Part shown: in pieces, positions 41,583 through 49,823 of the stretch
How positions within the stretch are numbered: position 1 is the stretch's first letter
How the letters are laid out: each line of letters begins with the position of its first letter
Assembly (NCBI GenBank): GCA_017537365.1
Contig: JAFYKZ010000026.1
Location: 186,001-250,000, forward strand
From: Clostridia bacterium
GTDB lineage: Bacteria; Bacillota; Clostridia; Oscillospirales; Acutalibacteraceae
Length of the DNA stretch: 64,000 bases
Direction: 5' to 3'
Program-made: the position numbers and the translations under genes
Notes under the pieces: generated by a model
Told to the model about the DNA's origin: nothing
The model's database searches: none
Seen by the model: the letters and a program-made list of their open reading frames with translations, nothing else

Positions 41583-42234
41583 TATAATTCTCCTTTAAAG
41601 TGAAATTTTTATATTCTTTATAAACCTTGAAAGCGGTTTTTAGCAAATAAAATATTTTAAGCTTGATAAGAAGTGAAAAATCAAATTCGTTTTTATTATC
41701 GGTAAAATCAGATTTAACATTTATCTTTTTAAAATCAACACCGCAAACGGATTCAAAAAAGCTAAGCACAGGATAAACCGCAGTGCAAACCTGACCGTAT
41801 TTAATAGCGGTATCGGCGGCATCATCACCGCTGATGACTAAATTTAAGATTACCTTTTTAACCTTAATATGTCGCAAAAAAGGTTTTATATGTGTTAAAG
41901 CATCATTAAAAAAGCCAAGTAGCTTTTTAACCGCACCGAAAAAGCCGTACTTTTTCTTAAAAAATCCAAAAAAGCTTTTAGCCTTTGATAAAACAATATT
42001 CTCCGCTTTTTCTTCATTTTTTTCAGCCTTTTTATCGCTTATTTCTTTCGGTGTTTTATCTTTTTTATCTTTCTTTTGAGGTATCTCATAAACCTTAATA
42101 CCGAAAAACTTTATTTTAACAAAAAAATCTTCTTTAAACTTTATGAAAACACTAACAGGCAAAAAAAGCAAAGCTAAACTTAAAATTAACAATAAAGCTA
42201 AAACCGAGCCTGTTATTATCAAAGCGATTTTCAA
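41572..42234 (-). CDS. DUF2953 family membrane-associated protein
   Basis: 220 aa. One N-terminal helix (~4-28, LIITGSVLALLLILSLALLFLPVSV) is followed by a lysine-rich region (~40-85) and the DUF2953 core (LTHIKPFLRHIKVKKVILNLVISGDDAADTAIKYGQVCTAVYP). Function is not known. Its genes are typically found next to ytfJ and scpB in spore-forming Firmicutes, as here, so a sporulation role is suspected. It overlaps scpB by 4 bases. Confidence 0.85.
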   Translation of the reverse strand: MKIALIITGSVLALLLILSLALLFLPVSVFIKFKEDFFVKIKFFGIKVYEIPQKKDKKDKTPKEISDKKAEKNEEKAENIVLSKAKSFFGFFKKKYGFFGAVKKLLGFFNDALTHIKPFLRHIKVKKVILNLVISGDDAADTAIKYGQVCTAVYPVLSFFESVCGVDFKKINVKSDFTDNKNEFDFSLLIKLKIFYLLKTAFKVYKEYKNFTLKENYNER

Positions 42235-42809
42235 CCGACATTCTCCTCTTCATCTGCCGCTATTTCAAGTTGCTCGCCGATATCATTCTGCTCACCCTCA
42301 GATTTAGGAAGCGGCGGCAGCTCGGTTAAATCGGAAAGACTAAAACAACGCAAGAAGTTTTTGGTTGTTCCGTAAAGCAAAGGTTTTCCGGGAAGCTCTA
42401 ATCTTCCTCTTTCCTCTAATAAACCTTTTTCGATAAGGGTTGTAACAACACCCGAACAGTCAACCCCTCTGACCTGTTCAATAAAAGATTTGGTAACAGG
42501 CTGATTATAAGCCACAACCGCCAAAACCTCCAAAGCCGCAGGAGATAAAGGTGTTCTTCTTCTCATATCGTATGCCTTTTTAATATAATCGGCATAATCG
42601 GTTTTAGTTGCTAACTGATAGGTGTTTTCAAGTCTTAAAAGCTCCAAACCACTATTTGACTTTTCCATTTTCTCAGCCAAGGCTTCCATAACCTTAACCA
42701 CCTTATCAGGTGATATTTCAAAAACCTGAGCAAAACGCTCAATGCTCAATGGCTCTCCGCCTGCATATAAAACCGCCTCAAAAGCGGGTATAAGTTTGTT
42801 TATATTCAT
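42231..42809 (-). CDS. scpB: Segregation and condensation protein B
   Basis: 192 aa, two winged-helix domains. LIPAFEAVLYAGGEPLS opens the first, and LSPAALEVLAVVAYNQPVTKSFIEQVRGVDCSGVV and GKPLLYGTTKNFLRCF identify ScpB. It forms the kleisin complex with ScpA and SMC to compact and segregate chromosomes. It overlaps scpA by 4 bases. The acidic tail after ~165 is not conserved. Confidence 0.96.
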   Translation of the reverse strand: MNINKLIPAFEAVLYAGGEPLSIERFAQVFEISPDKVVKVMEALAEKMEKSNSGLELLRLENTYQLATKTDYADYIKKAYDMRRRTPLSPAALEVLAVVAYNQPVTKSFIEQVRGVDCSGVVTTLIEKGLLEERGRLELPGKPLLYGTTKNFLRCFSLSDLTELPPLPKSEGEQNDIGEQLEIAADEEENVG

Positions 42810-43534
42810 CTGTTTTTATGCCCCTTAACTAAAATAATATCGGCATTATCGGTATCGCCCTCAATTTTAACACGGTTTGCTTTACAAAGCTCTAACACCG
42901 CTAAAAAGGTTGCAACAAGCTCAGAACGGCTACTCGCTGAACCATAAAGTTTTTTTAGTTTAACCTTACCTGAACCTAAAAGATTTCTTATAACAAAAAC
43001 TATCTTGGTTGAAACCGAAACAATTTTTTTAGCAACAATTTTCTGGAACGGTGCAGTTGATGGCGGCAATTTGCGTTTTCCTCTGCCAACTGCCGCTAAA
43101 TAAGCCGACTGCAAAATATCGCTCTCGTGGATAAGCTCGTATGTTTTATCAAAATCATACTCCGTAGGTTTCTTAACCAATTTATTAAAGCCTTCCTGAT
43201 TTGAACCTAATTGCTTTGCAATTTGCTGACAAACCATATATTCCAAAAGTTCACCTTTAAGCTCGTCCTCCAAGCGTTCAATTTCCTCATGCTTTGGCAA
43301 AAGGCTTACAGTCTTAATATAAACCAATCTTGAAGCCATTTCTAAAAACTCGCTTGAAAGCTCCATTTCTTCCTCTTCATAGAGCTTTATTTGCTCAAGA
43401 TATTGGTCTATCAAAAGGCTAAGCGGAATTTCATAAATATTAAGTTTATTTCTGGATATTAGTTGAAGCAATAAATCAAGCGGACCTTCAAAGCCCTCTA
43501 ATCTATACGATAATGTATTTTCCATATCCGCCAC
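42806..43534 (-). CDS. scpA: Segregation and condensation protein A (kleisin)
   Basis: 242 aa. The N-terminus YRLEGFEGPLDLLLQLISRNKLNIYEIPL is the SMC-binding kleisin head. A long acidic helical middle and a C-terminal winged helix (RSELVATFLAVLELCKANRVKIE) follow. It bridges the SMC dimer heads. It lies between the M50 protease, with no gap, and scpB. Confidence 0.96.
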   Translation of the reverse strand: MADMENTLSYRLEGFEGPLDLLLQLISRNKLNIYEIPLSLLIDQYLEQIKLYEEEEMELSSEFLEMASRLVYIKTVSLLPKHEEIERLEDELKGELLEYMVCQQIAKQLGSNQEGFNKLVKKPTEYDFDKTYELIHESDILQSAYLAAVGRGKRKLPPSTAPFQKIVAKKIVSVSTKIVFVIRNLLGSGKVKLKKLYGSASSRSELVATFLAVLELCKANRVKIEGDTDNADIILVKGHKNR

Positions 43535-44221
43535 CTAATATCCTAAAAGCTTAAACGGCAAATAAGCTAAGTTATTTAAACCGCTAAAAGTTATATTTGT
43601 TAAAATGCTAAGTGGAATATCCAAAATACCTATCCATAATAATGCAAGCAACCCAAAATAAATAAATCTTTCATATCGCATAATGGTATAATAAATTCTA
43701 TTAGGTAAAACAACCGATAAAATTCTAGAACCATCCAGCGGAGGAATAGGAATTAAATTAAATACCGCAAGAGAAATATTAATTAACGCAATATAATATA
43801 AAACATTTATAAAAATTGCCTTTAATATTTGATTATCAAAATAAAGAAAAACAACATCGGATAAATTAAATAAAAGCAAAGAAATAAAAGCTACTATTAA
43901 ATTTGAAACAGGACCTGCAAGCGCGGTTATAGCCATACCGATTTTTGGATTTTTAAAGTTGTTCATATTAACCCTAACAGGCTTTGCCCAACCAAATCCG
44001 AAAAGCAAAATAGAAAGCGCACCCAGATAATCAATATGAGCAAAAGGATTTAAGGTTAATCTACCCTGCCATTTAGGAGTATTATCACCTAATTTATAAG
44101 CAACTAAACCGTGCGCATATTCATGCACAGGCATGGTTAGAAAAATAACAACTAATGCGGATGCAATATATAAAACCGCACCCAAAATTCCTATTTCATT
44201 TGAAAAAATATGTCTAAGCAT
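43535..44221 (-). CDS. Site-2 protease-type M50 metalloprotease
   Basis: 228 aa, about six helices. The zinc motif HEYAH in MPVHEYAHGLVAYKLGD and the second metal site PLDGSRIL (Asp) are present. TPKWQGRLTLNPFAHIDYLGAL is a stretch shared by the YwhC/YdcA type. Such proteases cut inside the membrane; the substrate is unknown. Proximity to scpAB is common in Firmicutes. It is the first gene of the scpAB-dacF unit, with a promoter at 44257-44285. Confidence 0.92.
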   Translation of the reverse strand: MLRHIFSNEIGILGAVLYIASALVVIFLTMPVHEYAHGLVAYKLGDNTPKWQGRLTLNPFAHIDYLGALSILLFGFGWAKPVRVNMNNFKNPKIGMAITALAGPVSNLIVAFISLLLFNLSDVVFLYFDNQILKAIFINVLYYIALINISLAVFNLIPIPPLDGSRILSVVLPNRIYYTIMRYERFIYFGLLALLWIGILDIPLSILTNITFSGLNNLAYLPFKLLGY

Positions 44222-44256
44222 AAAAACCTCTTGTTAGAATATAAAATATCAATTTA

Positions 44257-44285
44257 ATTATATATCATTTTTGACATAAATACAA
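44257..44285 (-). promoter_or_regulatory. Promoter of the M50-scpAB-dacF-rluB unit
   Basis: Minus strand TTGTAT (44285-44280), 17 bases, TATAAT (44262-44257). The -10 is perfect. The leader to the ATG at 44221 is ~30 bases and contains AGAGGTTTTT as ribosome site. Confidence 0.75.
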
Positions 44286-44299
44286 GTAAAATATACAAA

Positions 44300-45169
44300 T
44301 TACCCTAAATCAAAATCAGGTATATATTTTTTATCTGCACTCTTTCTTTCCTGAATAAAAATATTTTCAAAATCGGTAGCGCAAATATAATCAAAAACCT
44401 TGTTATATTCCCTATCGGTTATCTTGCGATTTATAGGCGGCATATTTAAAGCTTTGCCGATTGGAATATACTGACTCATTAAACTAAAATAAGTATTTTT
44501 AAAGTTTTTATTTACATAATCGAAAACCGCCATAGCCTCGCGTGTTTGGGATGGCAAAATTAAATGCCTGATTATAACGCCCTTTTTCATAATACCATTT
44601 TCAATTTCAACTTCGGGTTGCAACCCAACCGCCTTTTTTATAGCTCTTTTGGCTATTTCAGGATAATCAGAAGCGAGGGAATATTTTAATGCGTTTTCAG
44701 GGTTTAAATATTTCAAATCCATTAAATATATATCAATATAATCTGCAAGCATTTCAAGCTGTGATTCAGTATCATATCCGCCTGAATTATAAACTATCGG
44801 GATAGAGGGCTTATAAATTTCTAAAGCTTTTTTAATTGCATAAGTATAATGGGTTGGATTAACAAGGTTTATATTATGGGCACCTTTTAATTCGAGTTCT
44901 CTGAAAATATCCGCTAACTGCCTATAAGAAATTATTTTGCCTTTTCCTTTATGGGAAATCTCCTCATTTTGACAATAAACGCATCCAAGCGAACAACCGC
45001 TGAAAAAGACCGTGCCTGAACCGTTTTCGCCACTAATCACAGGTTCTTCCCAAAAATGCAAATCAGCCCTTGCTACTTTTGGTAACAAAGGCATTTTGCA
45101 AAATCCGTTTATGTTTTCATTTTCTGTCCTTAAAGCGTTACACCTTCTCGGACACTGACTGCACATCAT
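44300..45169 (-). CDS. Radical SAM protein, PflA-like
   Basis: 289 aa from the ATG at 45169, which has AAGAGGAAA upstream; longer in-frame starts overlap the exonuclease. An N-terminal Cys cluster (CSQCPRRC, NGFCKMP) precedes the radical SAM motif SGCSLGCVYCQN (C-x3-C-x2-C). It resembles proteins annotated as putative pyruvate formate-lyase activating enzyme, whose true target is not known. No glycyl-radical enzyme gene is in the window, so PFL activation is not assigned. The TFSLMSQYIPIGKA-like C-terminal part is typical of this group. Confidence 0.9.
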   Translation of the reverse strand: MMCSQCPRRCNALRTENENINGFCKMPLLPKVARADLHFWEEPVISGENGSGTVFFSGCSLGCVYCQNEEISHKGKGKIISYRQLADIFRELELKGAHNINLVNPTHYTYAIKKALEIYKPSIPIVYNSGGYDTESQLEMLADYIDIYLMDLKYLNPENALKYSLASDYPEIAKRAIKKAVGLQPEVEIENGIMKKGVIIRHLILPSQTREAMAVFDYVNKNFKNTYFSLMSQYIPIGKALNMPPINRKITDREYNKVFDYICATDFENIFIQERKSADKKYIPDFDLG

Positions 45170-46034
45170 TATTTTTCCTCTTTTTAGGTTTATATTCGCA
45201 AACTTTATGCTTAACCTTAACCTCGTCATAAGTTCTTTTAAAAGCAACTCTACCGTTAAACTTAAAACCGCATTTTTGGCATTTAAAATTGCTTATAAAC
45301 CAACGGTTTATATATTTCCAATTAGTAATCCTTGTAGTTTTCCCATTACATTCTGGACAGGAAAATTCAAGCTCAGAGGGTTTAATATCGGTATCATTAA
45401 TATCGGAAATCGGATAAGGTTTAAACCTGAGTCTTTTGAAAAAGGATTTATCAGAGGTGTCCTTAACCAAGCTTTCAAATCTTGCTTTATCATAAGAAAT
45501 TTTAAAAAGTTCTGCCGAAACTCTGCAATCATCAACCGCGGTATGAAATTCAAAGCCCTCGGTATTAAGACCTAAAAAATCGGCAGCCGCTTCTAAGGCA
45601 ATTTGATTTTTGCTCTCATATCCTCTTTTATAAAGCTCTTGTTGCACAAACTTTTGCAAATCGAGATAATAATTTAATTTAAATTTAAGACCGTCTTTTA
45701 GCCTGAAATCCTCATTTTCGAGAATAGTATAAAGGTCGGAATCGCTCCAAGTCATTGTAACATCAGCATTTTTTACGAAACTGTTATACTTTTCAACCGC
45801 CTCTTTAAATGGCATTCCCTCTCGCATAATTTCAGAGGTTATCCCCGTAAGCTTAGCAAATCTTCCCGTAACCTTATTTGAAATTTCAGAACGAACAATT
45901 ATGTCCAAACTGTCAATAATCTCGAAATCGTCATTTAGCTTTACCGCGCCTATTTGAAGAATCTGATTTATAAAGCGTTTCTCGGGCTTGAAATAAACAT
46001 TATCCCACTCTAAATCGGTAACAATATATTCCAT
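45138..46034 (-). CDS. DEDD-family exonuclease with C-terminal zinc ribbon
   Basis: 298 aa. The exonuclease domain (~1-185) has IVTDLEWDN (first acidic pair), SDSDLYTILENE and FHTAVDDCRVSAELF (His and Asp of the DEDDh form). After a linker, a four-cysteine segment (SCPECNGKTTRITN...FKCQKCGFKF) forms a likely zinc ribbon (~228-265), and the tail is basic. DEDDh proteins degrade single-stranded DNA or RNA 3'-to-5'. It shares one base with typA and overlaps the radical SAM gene by 32 bases. Confidence 0.87.
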   Translation of the reverse strand: MEYIVTDLEWDNVYFKPEKRFINQILQIGAVKLNDDFEIIDSLDIIVRSEISNKVTGRFAKLTGITSEIMREGMPFKEAVEKYNSFVKNADVTMTWSDSDLYTILENEDFRLKDGLKFKLNYYLDLQKFVQQELYKRGYESKNQIALEAAADFLGLNTEGFEFHTAVDDCRVSAELFKISYDKARFESLVKDTSDKSFFKRLRFKPYPISDINDTDIKPSELEFSCPECNGKTTRITNWKYINRWFISNFKCQKCGFKFNGRVAFKRTYDEVKVKHKVCEYKPKKRKNNDVQSVSEKV

Positions 46035-47857
46035 TATTTCTTTCTCGATTCCGCTTTCATTCTTTCTTCTTTATTAAGAATTTTCTTTCTGAGTCTTATA
46101 TTTTCGGGGGTTATTTCAACAAGCTCATCATTCTTAATAAATTCTAGCGACTGTTCAAGACTCAATTTTGAAGGAGGCACTAATCTTAAAGCGTCATCTG
46201 AGCCTGAAGCTCTTGTATTAGTCATCTGCTTTTTCTTGCAAACATTGCAAACAATATCCTCACTCTTTGGATTTTCGCCAACAATCATACCCTCGTAAAC
46301 AGGTGTACCGGGTTCAATGAAAAGTCTGCCTCGGCTTTGGGTGTTAAACAAACCGTAACCGGTAGCCTCTCCACGCTCAAAAGCAATAATAGAACCTGTT
46401 GACCGCTGGTCGATATCACCCTTATATTCCTCATAGCTATCGAAAACATGATTCATAATACCGTTTCCGTTAGTATCGGTTAAAAACTGCGAACGGTAAC
46501 CCAAAAGACCTCTTGAAGGAATTAAAAATTCGAGATGCGAAGTTCCTCCTTCGCGGGTTCCCATATTGCGAATTTCAGCTTTTCTGGTGCCAAGTCTTTC
46601 CATAACAGCACCAACATATTCCTCAGGAACTTCAATCATAAGAAGCTCAATAGGCTCTAAAAGCTCACCGTTTTCGCCCTTTTTATAAATAACCTCAGGG
46701 GGTGAAACCTGAAATTCATAACCCTGACGACGCATAGTTTCAATCAAAATAGAAAGATGAAGCTCTCCTCTACCTGAAACCTTAAAGGTATCCGCACTGT
46801 CAGTTTCCTCAACTCTTAAACTAACATTAGTCATAACCTCTTTGAAAAGCCTGTCTCTGAGGTTTCTGGATGTTACAAACTTACCGTCCTGACCTGCAAA
46901 TGGAGAATTATTAACCATAAAGTTCATAGACAAAGTAGGCTCATCTATTTTAACAAAAGGCAATGGCTCAATAGCATCGGTAGCGCAAGCGGTTTCGCCT
47001 ATTTCAAGCTCAGATAAACCTGCAACCTGAATTATATCGCCAACCGTTGCGGTATCCTCCTCGTATCTTTTAAGACCTCTATACATAAAAAGTTTAGAGA
47101 TTTTAACATTAGAACTGCTTCCGTCCTTATGGCAAAGAGCAACGGTTTGACCACTCTTAACCGAGCCGCGAATAACACGGCCAACACCGATTCTGCCGAG
47201 ATAATCATCATATTCTATATTTGTGAAAAGAATTTGCAAAGCACCGTCGGTATCGCCCTCGGGAGCATCAATTTCTTTAACGATAGACTCAAATAACGGC
47301 TTCATATCCTCACCTTTTATATCGGGAGAATAGGTTGCATATCCATCTCTGCCTGATGCAAAAATAACCGGAAATTCGATTTGGTCCTCATCTGCTCCAA
47401 GCTCGATAAACAAATCTAAAACCTCATCAACAACCTCATGAGGTCTTGCCATTGGTCTATCGATTTTATTAACAACAACAACCGCTTTTTTACCAAGAGC
47501 CAATGCTTTTTTCAAAACAAATCGAGTTTGAGGCATACATCCTTCAAATGCATCAACCAAAAGCAAAACACCGTCAACCATTTGAAGAATACGCTCAACC
47601 TCGCCGCCGAAATCAGCGTGCCCGGGAGTATCAACAATATTGATTTTAATATCGCCGTACATAACACTTGTATTTTTAGAAAGTATGGTTATTCCTCTTT
47701 CACGCTCTAAATCGTTAGAATCCATAACCCTTTCGTTAACATTTTCATTTGCTCTGAAAGTTCCGCTTTGTTTTAAAAGCTGGTCAACCAAGGTGGTTTT
47801 ACCGTGGTCAACGTGTGCTATTATTGCTATGTTTCTTAAATTTTCTATCTTTGCCAT
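46034..47857 (-). CDS. typA: GTPase TypA/BipA
   Basis: 607 aa. The translational GTPase G1 [16 protein letters not shown]3 [15 protein letters not shown] and G4 VVNKIDRP are clear. EF-G-like domains II, III and V follow, plus the BipA-specific C-terminal domain ([19 protein letters not shown]). BipA helps ribosome assembly and stress growth. It follows a membrane-protein gene with no gap and is followed by the exonuclease with a 1-base overlap. Confidence 0.98.
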   Translation of the reverse strand: MAKIENLRNIAIIAHVDHGKTTLVDQLLKQSGTFRANENVNERVMDSNDLERERGITILSKNTSVMYGDIKINIVDTPGHADFGGEVERILQMVDGVLLLVDAFEGCMPQTRFVLKKALALGKKAVVVVNKIDRPMARPHEVVDEVLDLFIELGADEDQIEFPVIFASGRDGYATYSPDIKGEDMKPLFESIVKEIDAPEGDTDGALQILFTNIEYDDYLGRIGVGRVIRGSVKSGQTVALCHKDGSSSNVKISKLFMYRGLKRYEEDTATVGDIIQVAGLSELEIGETACATDAIEPLPFVKIDEPTLSMNFMVNNSPFAGQDGKFVTSRNLRDRLFKEVMTNVSLRVEETDSADTFKVSGRGELHLSILIETMRRQGYEFQVSPPEVIYKKGENGELLEPIELLMIEVPEEYVGAVMERLGTRKAEIRNMGTREGGTSHLEFLIPSRGLLGYRSQFLTDTNGNGIMNHVFDSYEEYKGDIDQRSTGSIIAFERGEATGYGLFNTQSRGRLFIEPGTPVYEGMIVGENPKSEDIVCNVCKKKQMTNTRASGSDDALRLVPPSKLSLEQSLEFIKNDELVEITPENIRLRKKILNKEERMKAESRKK

Positions 47858-48655
47858 TTAAACTATCCTTTCGCAAGCATTTTTATGAGAAAAATGCGAT
47901 AAAACAAATACCAAAATGAATATTCCTGTAATTAAAAGATTTATATTAGTAGCCTGTGCTATATGGTTATAATTTCCACCTGATACCAGATTATAAACTA
48001 TATTAGGTATCGACTGGGTAAAACAAAGAATAACCGAGCCAAAACCTGTTGCCATAAGCTTTTTAAATCCGCGTTCAAAATCCAAACCGCTATACAGTTT
48101 TCCAAAATTCATCATAAATAATAAAATAAAGCAATATGAACCAATAAGAAGGATATTATCCGAAATTAATGCAAGAGATGATATTGAAGCAAAATTACAG
48201 ATAATTTTCATAACATAAAAAATCCCGAGCACCGCAGAGGTTATAACAGGAATTTTAATATTAAAAAATCCTTTTAAACCAAATAAAACAAGCCATACTG
48301 CCGAGAGTATACCAAACAATTTAAGAAATACAACCTGCCAAACAGCATTTCCAAACAGAACCTTCTGACTAAACAACTCAAAAACAATGGCTCCTGCCAA
48401 TAAAAACGAAGATAATGATAAACCTAAATTAATCTGCGGAAGCTTATCGGGACGGCGATGAGTAAACATTGAAAACATAACGGTTGCCGCAACAAAGCCA
48501 AAAATTAATATTAAAATATATGAGCCAAAGTTCTTAAATTCAGGTTTATAAAATCCGGTTTCTGCTTCAATTATATAAAATAATTGCAAAAATCTTAATC
48601 CTAAACAAACAGGCAACGCAACACCTGAAAAAAGAAGAATCTTTTTATATTTCAT
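47858..48655 (-). CDS. Unknown polytopic membrane protein upstream of typA
   Basis: 265 aa with about seven or eight hydrophobic segments (e.g. [43 protein letters not shown]) and no recognisable domain. No signal peptide, catalytic motif or transporter signature is visible. It is the first gene of the typA unit, with a good promoter (48711-48739), and abuts typA directly. I do not recognise the family. Confidence 0.7.
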   Translation of the reverse strand: MKYKKILLFSGVALPVCLGLRFLQLFYIIEAETGFYKPEFKNFGSYILILIFGFVAATVMFSMFTHRRPDKLPQINLGLSLSSFLLAGAIVFELFSQKVLFGNAVWQVVFLKLFGILSAVWLVLFGLKGFFNIKIPVITSAVLGIFYVMKIICNFASISSLALISDNILLIGSYCFILLFMMNFGKLYSGLDFERGFKKLMATGFGSVILCFTQSIPNIVYNLVSGGNYNHIAQATNINLLITGIFILVFVLSHFSHKNACERIV

Positions 48656-48710
48656 AATTTAAAAACATCTCCAAAGCATTATTGAATATTAAAATGCATA
48701 TAATATATTA

Positions 48711-48739
48711 ATTTTATAACTAGTTAATTTAAAAGTCAA
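48711..48739 (-). promoter_or_regulatory. Promoter of the membrane-protein/typA unit
   Basis: Minus strand TTGACT (48739-48734), 17 bases, TAAAAT (48716-48711). Each box matches consensus in five of six positions. It lies in the gap shared with the divergent SpoIID-like gene. Confidence 0.75.
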
Positions 48740-48766
48740 TAAATTTTCAAAAAAGAGGGATTAAAA

Positions 48767-49732
48767 TTGAAAAAAATTCTATCGGTATCGGTTATTTTAT
48801 CAGCCATTATGTTAATATTACCACTATCTGCTCTATCCAAAACCGAAAACGCACTCAAAACAACTCAAATATTAGAAAACTCACCTTTCGATTTTAACAC
48901 TGAGGGTACAAGCTTTAAGGTTTGCCATACTGAAAACGGAGAAATCACCGAAATCAAGGCCTCAGATTATATTTTCGGGGTTGTTGCAGCCGAAATGCCG
49001 GCACTCTATGAAAAAGAAGCATTAAAAGCTCAGGCAGTTGCGGCTTATACATTTGCTTTAAACAGAAAATCAGAAAATAAAAACAAAAGCTATGATATAA
49101 CCGATAACCATATAACCGACCAAAGTTTTATAACCGAAAAAGCCGCCCGCGAAAAATGGGGCGAAAAGGCTGACGAATATATAGAAAAAATCAAATCCGC
49201 TATAAAAGAAACCGAAAACGAGGTTATAACATATAACGGAAGTCCTATAACCGCCGTTTACCACGCGATATCTTCAGGAAAAACCGAAAATGCCGAAAAT
49301 GTTTGGGGTATAGCTATCCCCTATCTTATATCGGTTTCAAGTGAGGGTGATAAACTGGCATCAGGTTACATATCAGAAAAAAGCTTCACCAAAGCCGAGC
49401 TTACAAAGCTATTATCCGAAAGTATGGAAATTTCCGCAATTAAGAAATCTGATTTTTCAAATATAACCCGCTCAAAATCAGGAACAGTTTTAAAAATTAA
49501 GGTTTGCGGTAAAGAAATATCTGGCGCAAGACTTAGAAGTATTTTAAATCTTAGGTCCTCTAATTTTGAAATAGCTTATAAAGACGATAAATTCGTATTT
49601 AAAACCTATGGATACGGACATTCTGTAGGTATGAGCCAAAACGGAGCAAACTATATGGCAAAGCAAGGAAAAAACTATAAAGAGATATTAAAACACTATT
49701 ATAAAGACTGCAAAATAGAAAATTTCAAATAA
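48767..49732 (+). CDS. SpoIID/LytB-domain protein
   Basis: 321 aa from a TTG at 48767, AGAGGGA 6 bases upstream. A signal peptide (~1-24) precedes the SpoIID domain: KASDYIFGVVAAEMPALYEKEALKAQAVAAYTFAL, YHAISSGKTENAENVWG, and the C-terminal YGYGHSVGMSQNGANYMAKQG. SpoIID cuts glycan strands during engulfment and LytB homologues stimulate amidases. The length (321 against ~340) fits spore-related SpoIID proteins, but SpoIIQ/SpoIIM neighbours are missing, so a paralogue is possible. No clear promoter type was identified. Confidence 0.9.
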   Translation: MKKILSVSVILSAIMLILPLSALSKTENALKTTQILENSPFDFNTEGTSFKVCHTENGEITEIKASDYIFGVVAAEMPALYEKEALKAQAVAAYTFALNRKSENKNKSYDITDNHITDQSFITEKAAREKWGEKADEYIEKIKSAIKETENEVITYNGSPITAVYHAISSGKTENAENVWGIAIPYLISVSSEGDKLASGYISEKSFTKAELTKLLSESMEISAIKKSDFSNITRSKSGTVLKIKVCGKEISGARLRSILNLRSSNFEIAYKDDKFVFKTYGYGHSVGMSQNGANYMAKQGKNYKEILKHYYKDCKIENFK

Positions 49733-49743
49733 TTTAATAAATA

Positions 49744-49773
49744 TTAACAATTTTTCCATTTTTATGTTATAAT
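49744..49773 (+). promoter_or_regulatory. Promoter of the FtsX-type ABC transporter gene
   Basis: TTAACA (49744-49749), 18 bases, TATAAT (49768-49773). The -10 is perfect. It starts just after the SpoIID-like stop and gives a leader of ~45 bases with AAAGGA before the ATG at 49824. Confidence 0.75.
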
Positions 49774-49823
49774 ATATATTTATAAGAATATGTATATTAA
49801 AATTGAAAGGAAATGAGCATTAA

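Noticed and set aside
44300..45169. Pyruvate formate-lyase activating enzyme
   Set aside because: No glycyl-radical enzyme gene is present and the N-terminal Cys cluster is different; left as PflA-like.
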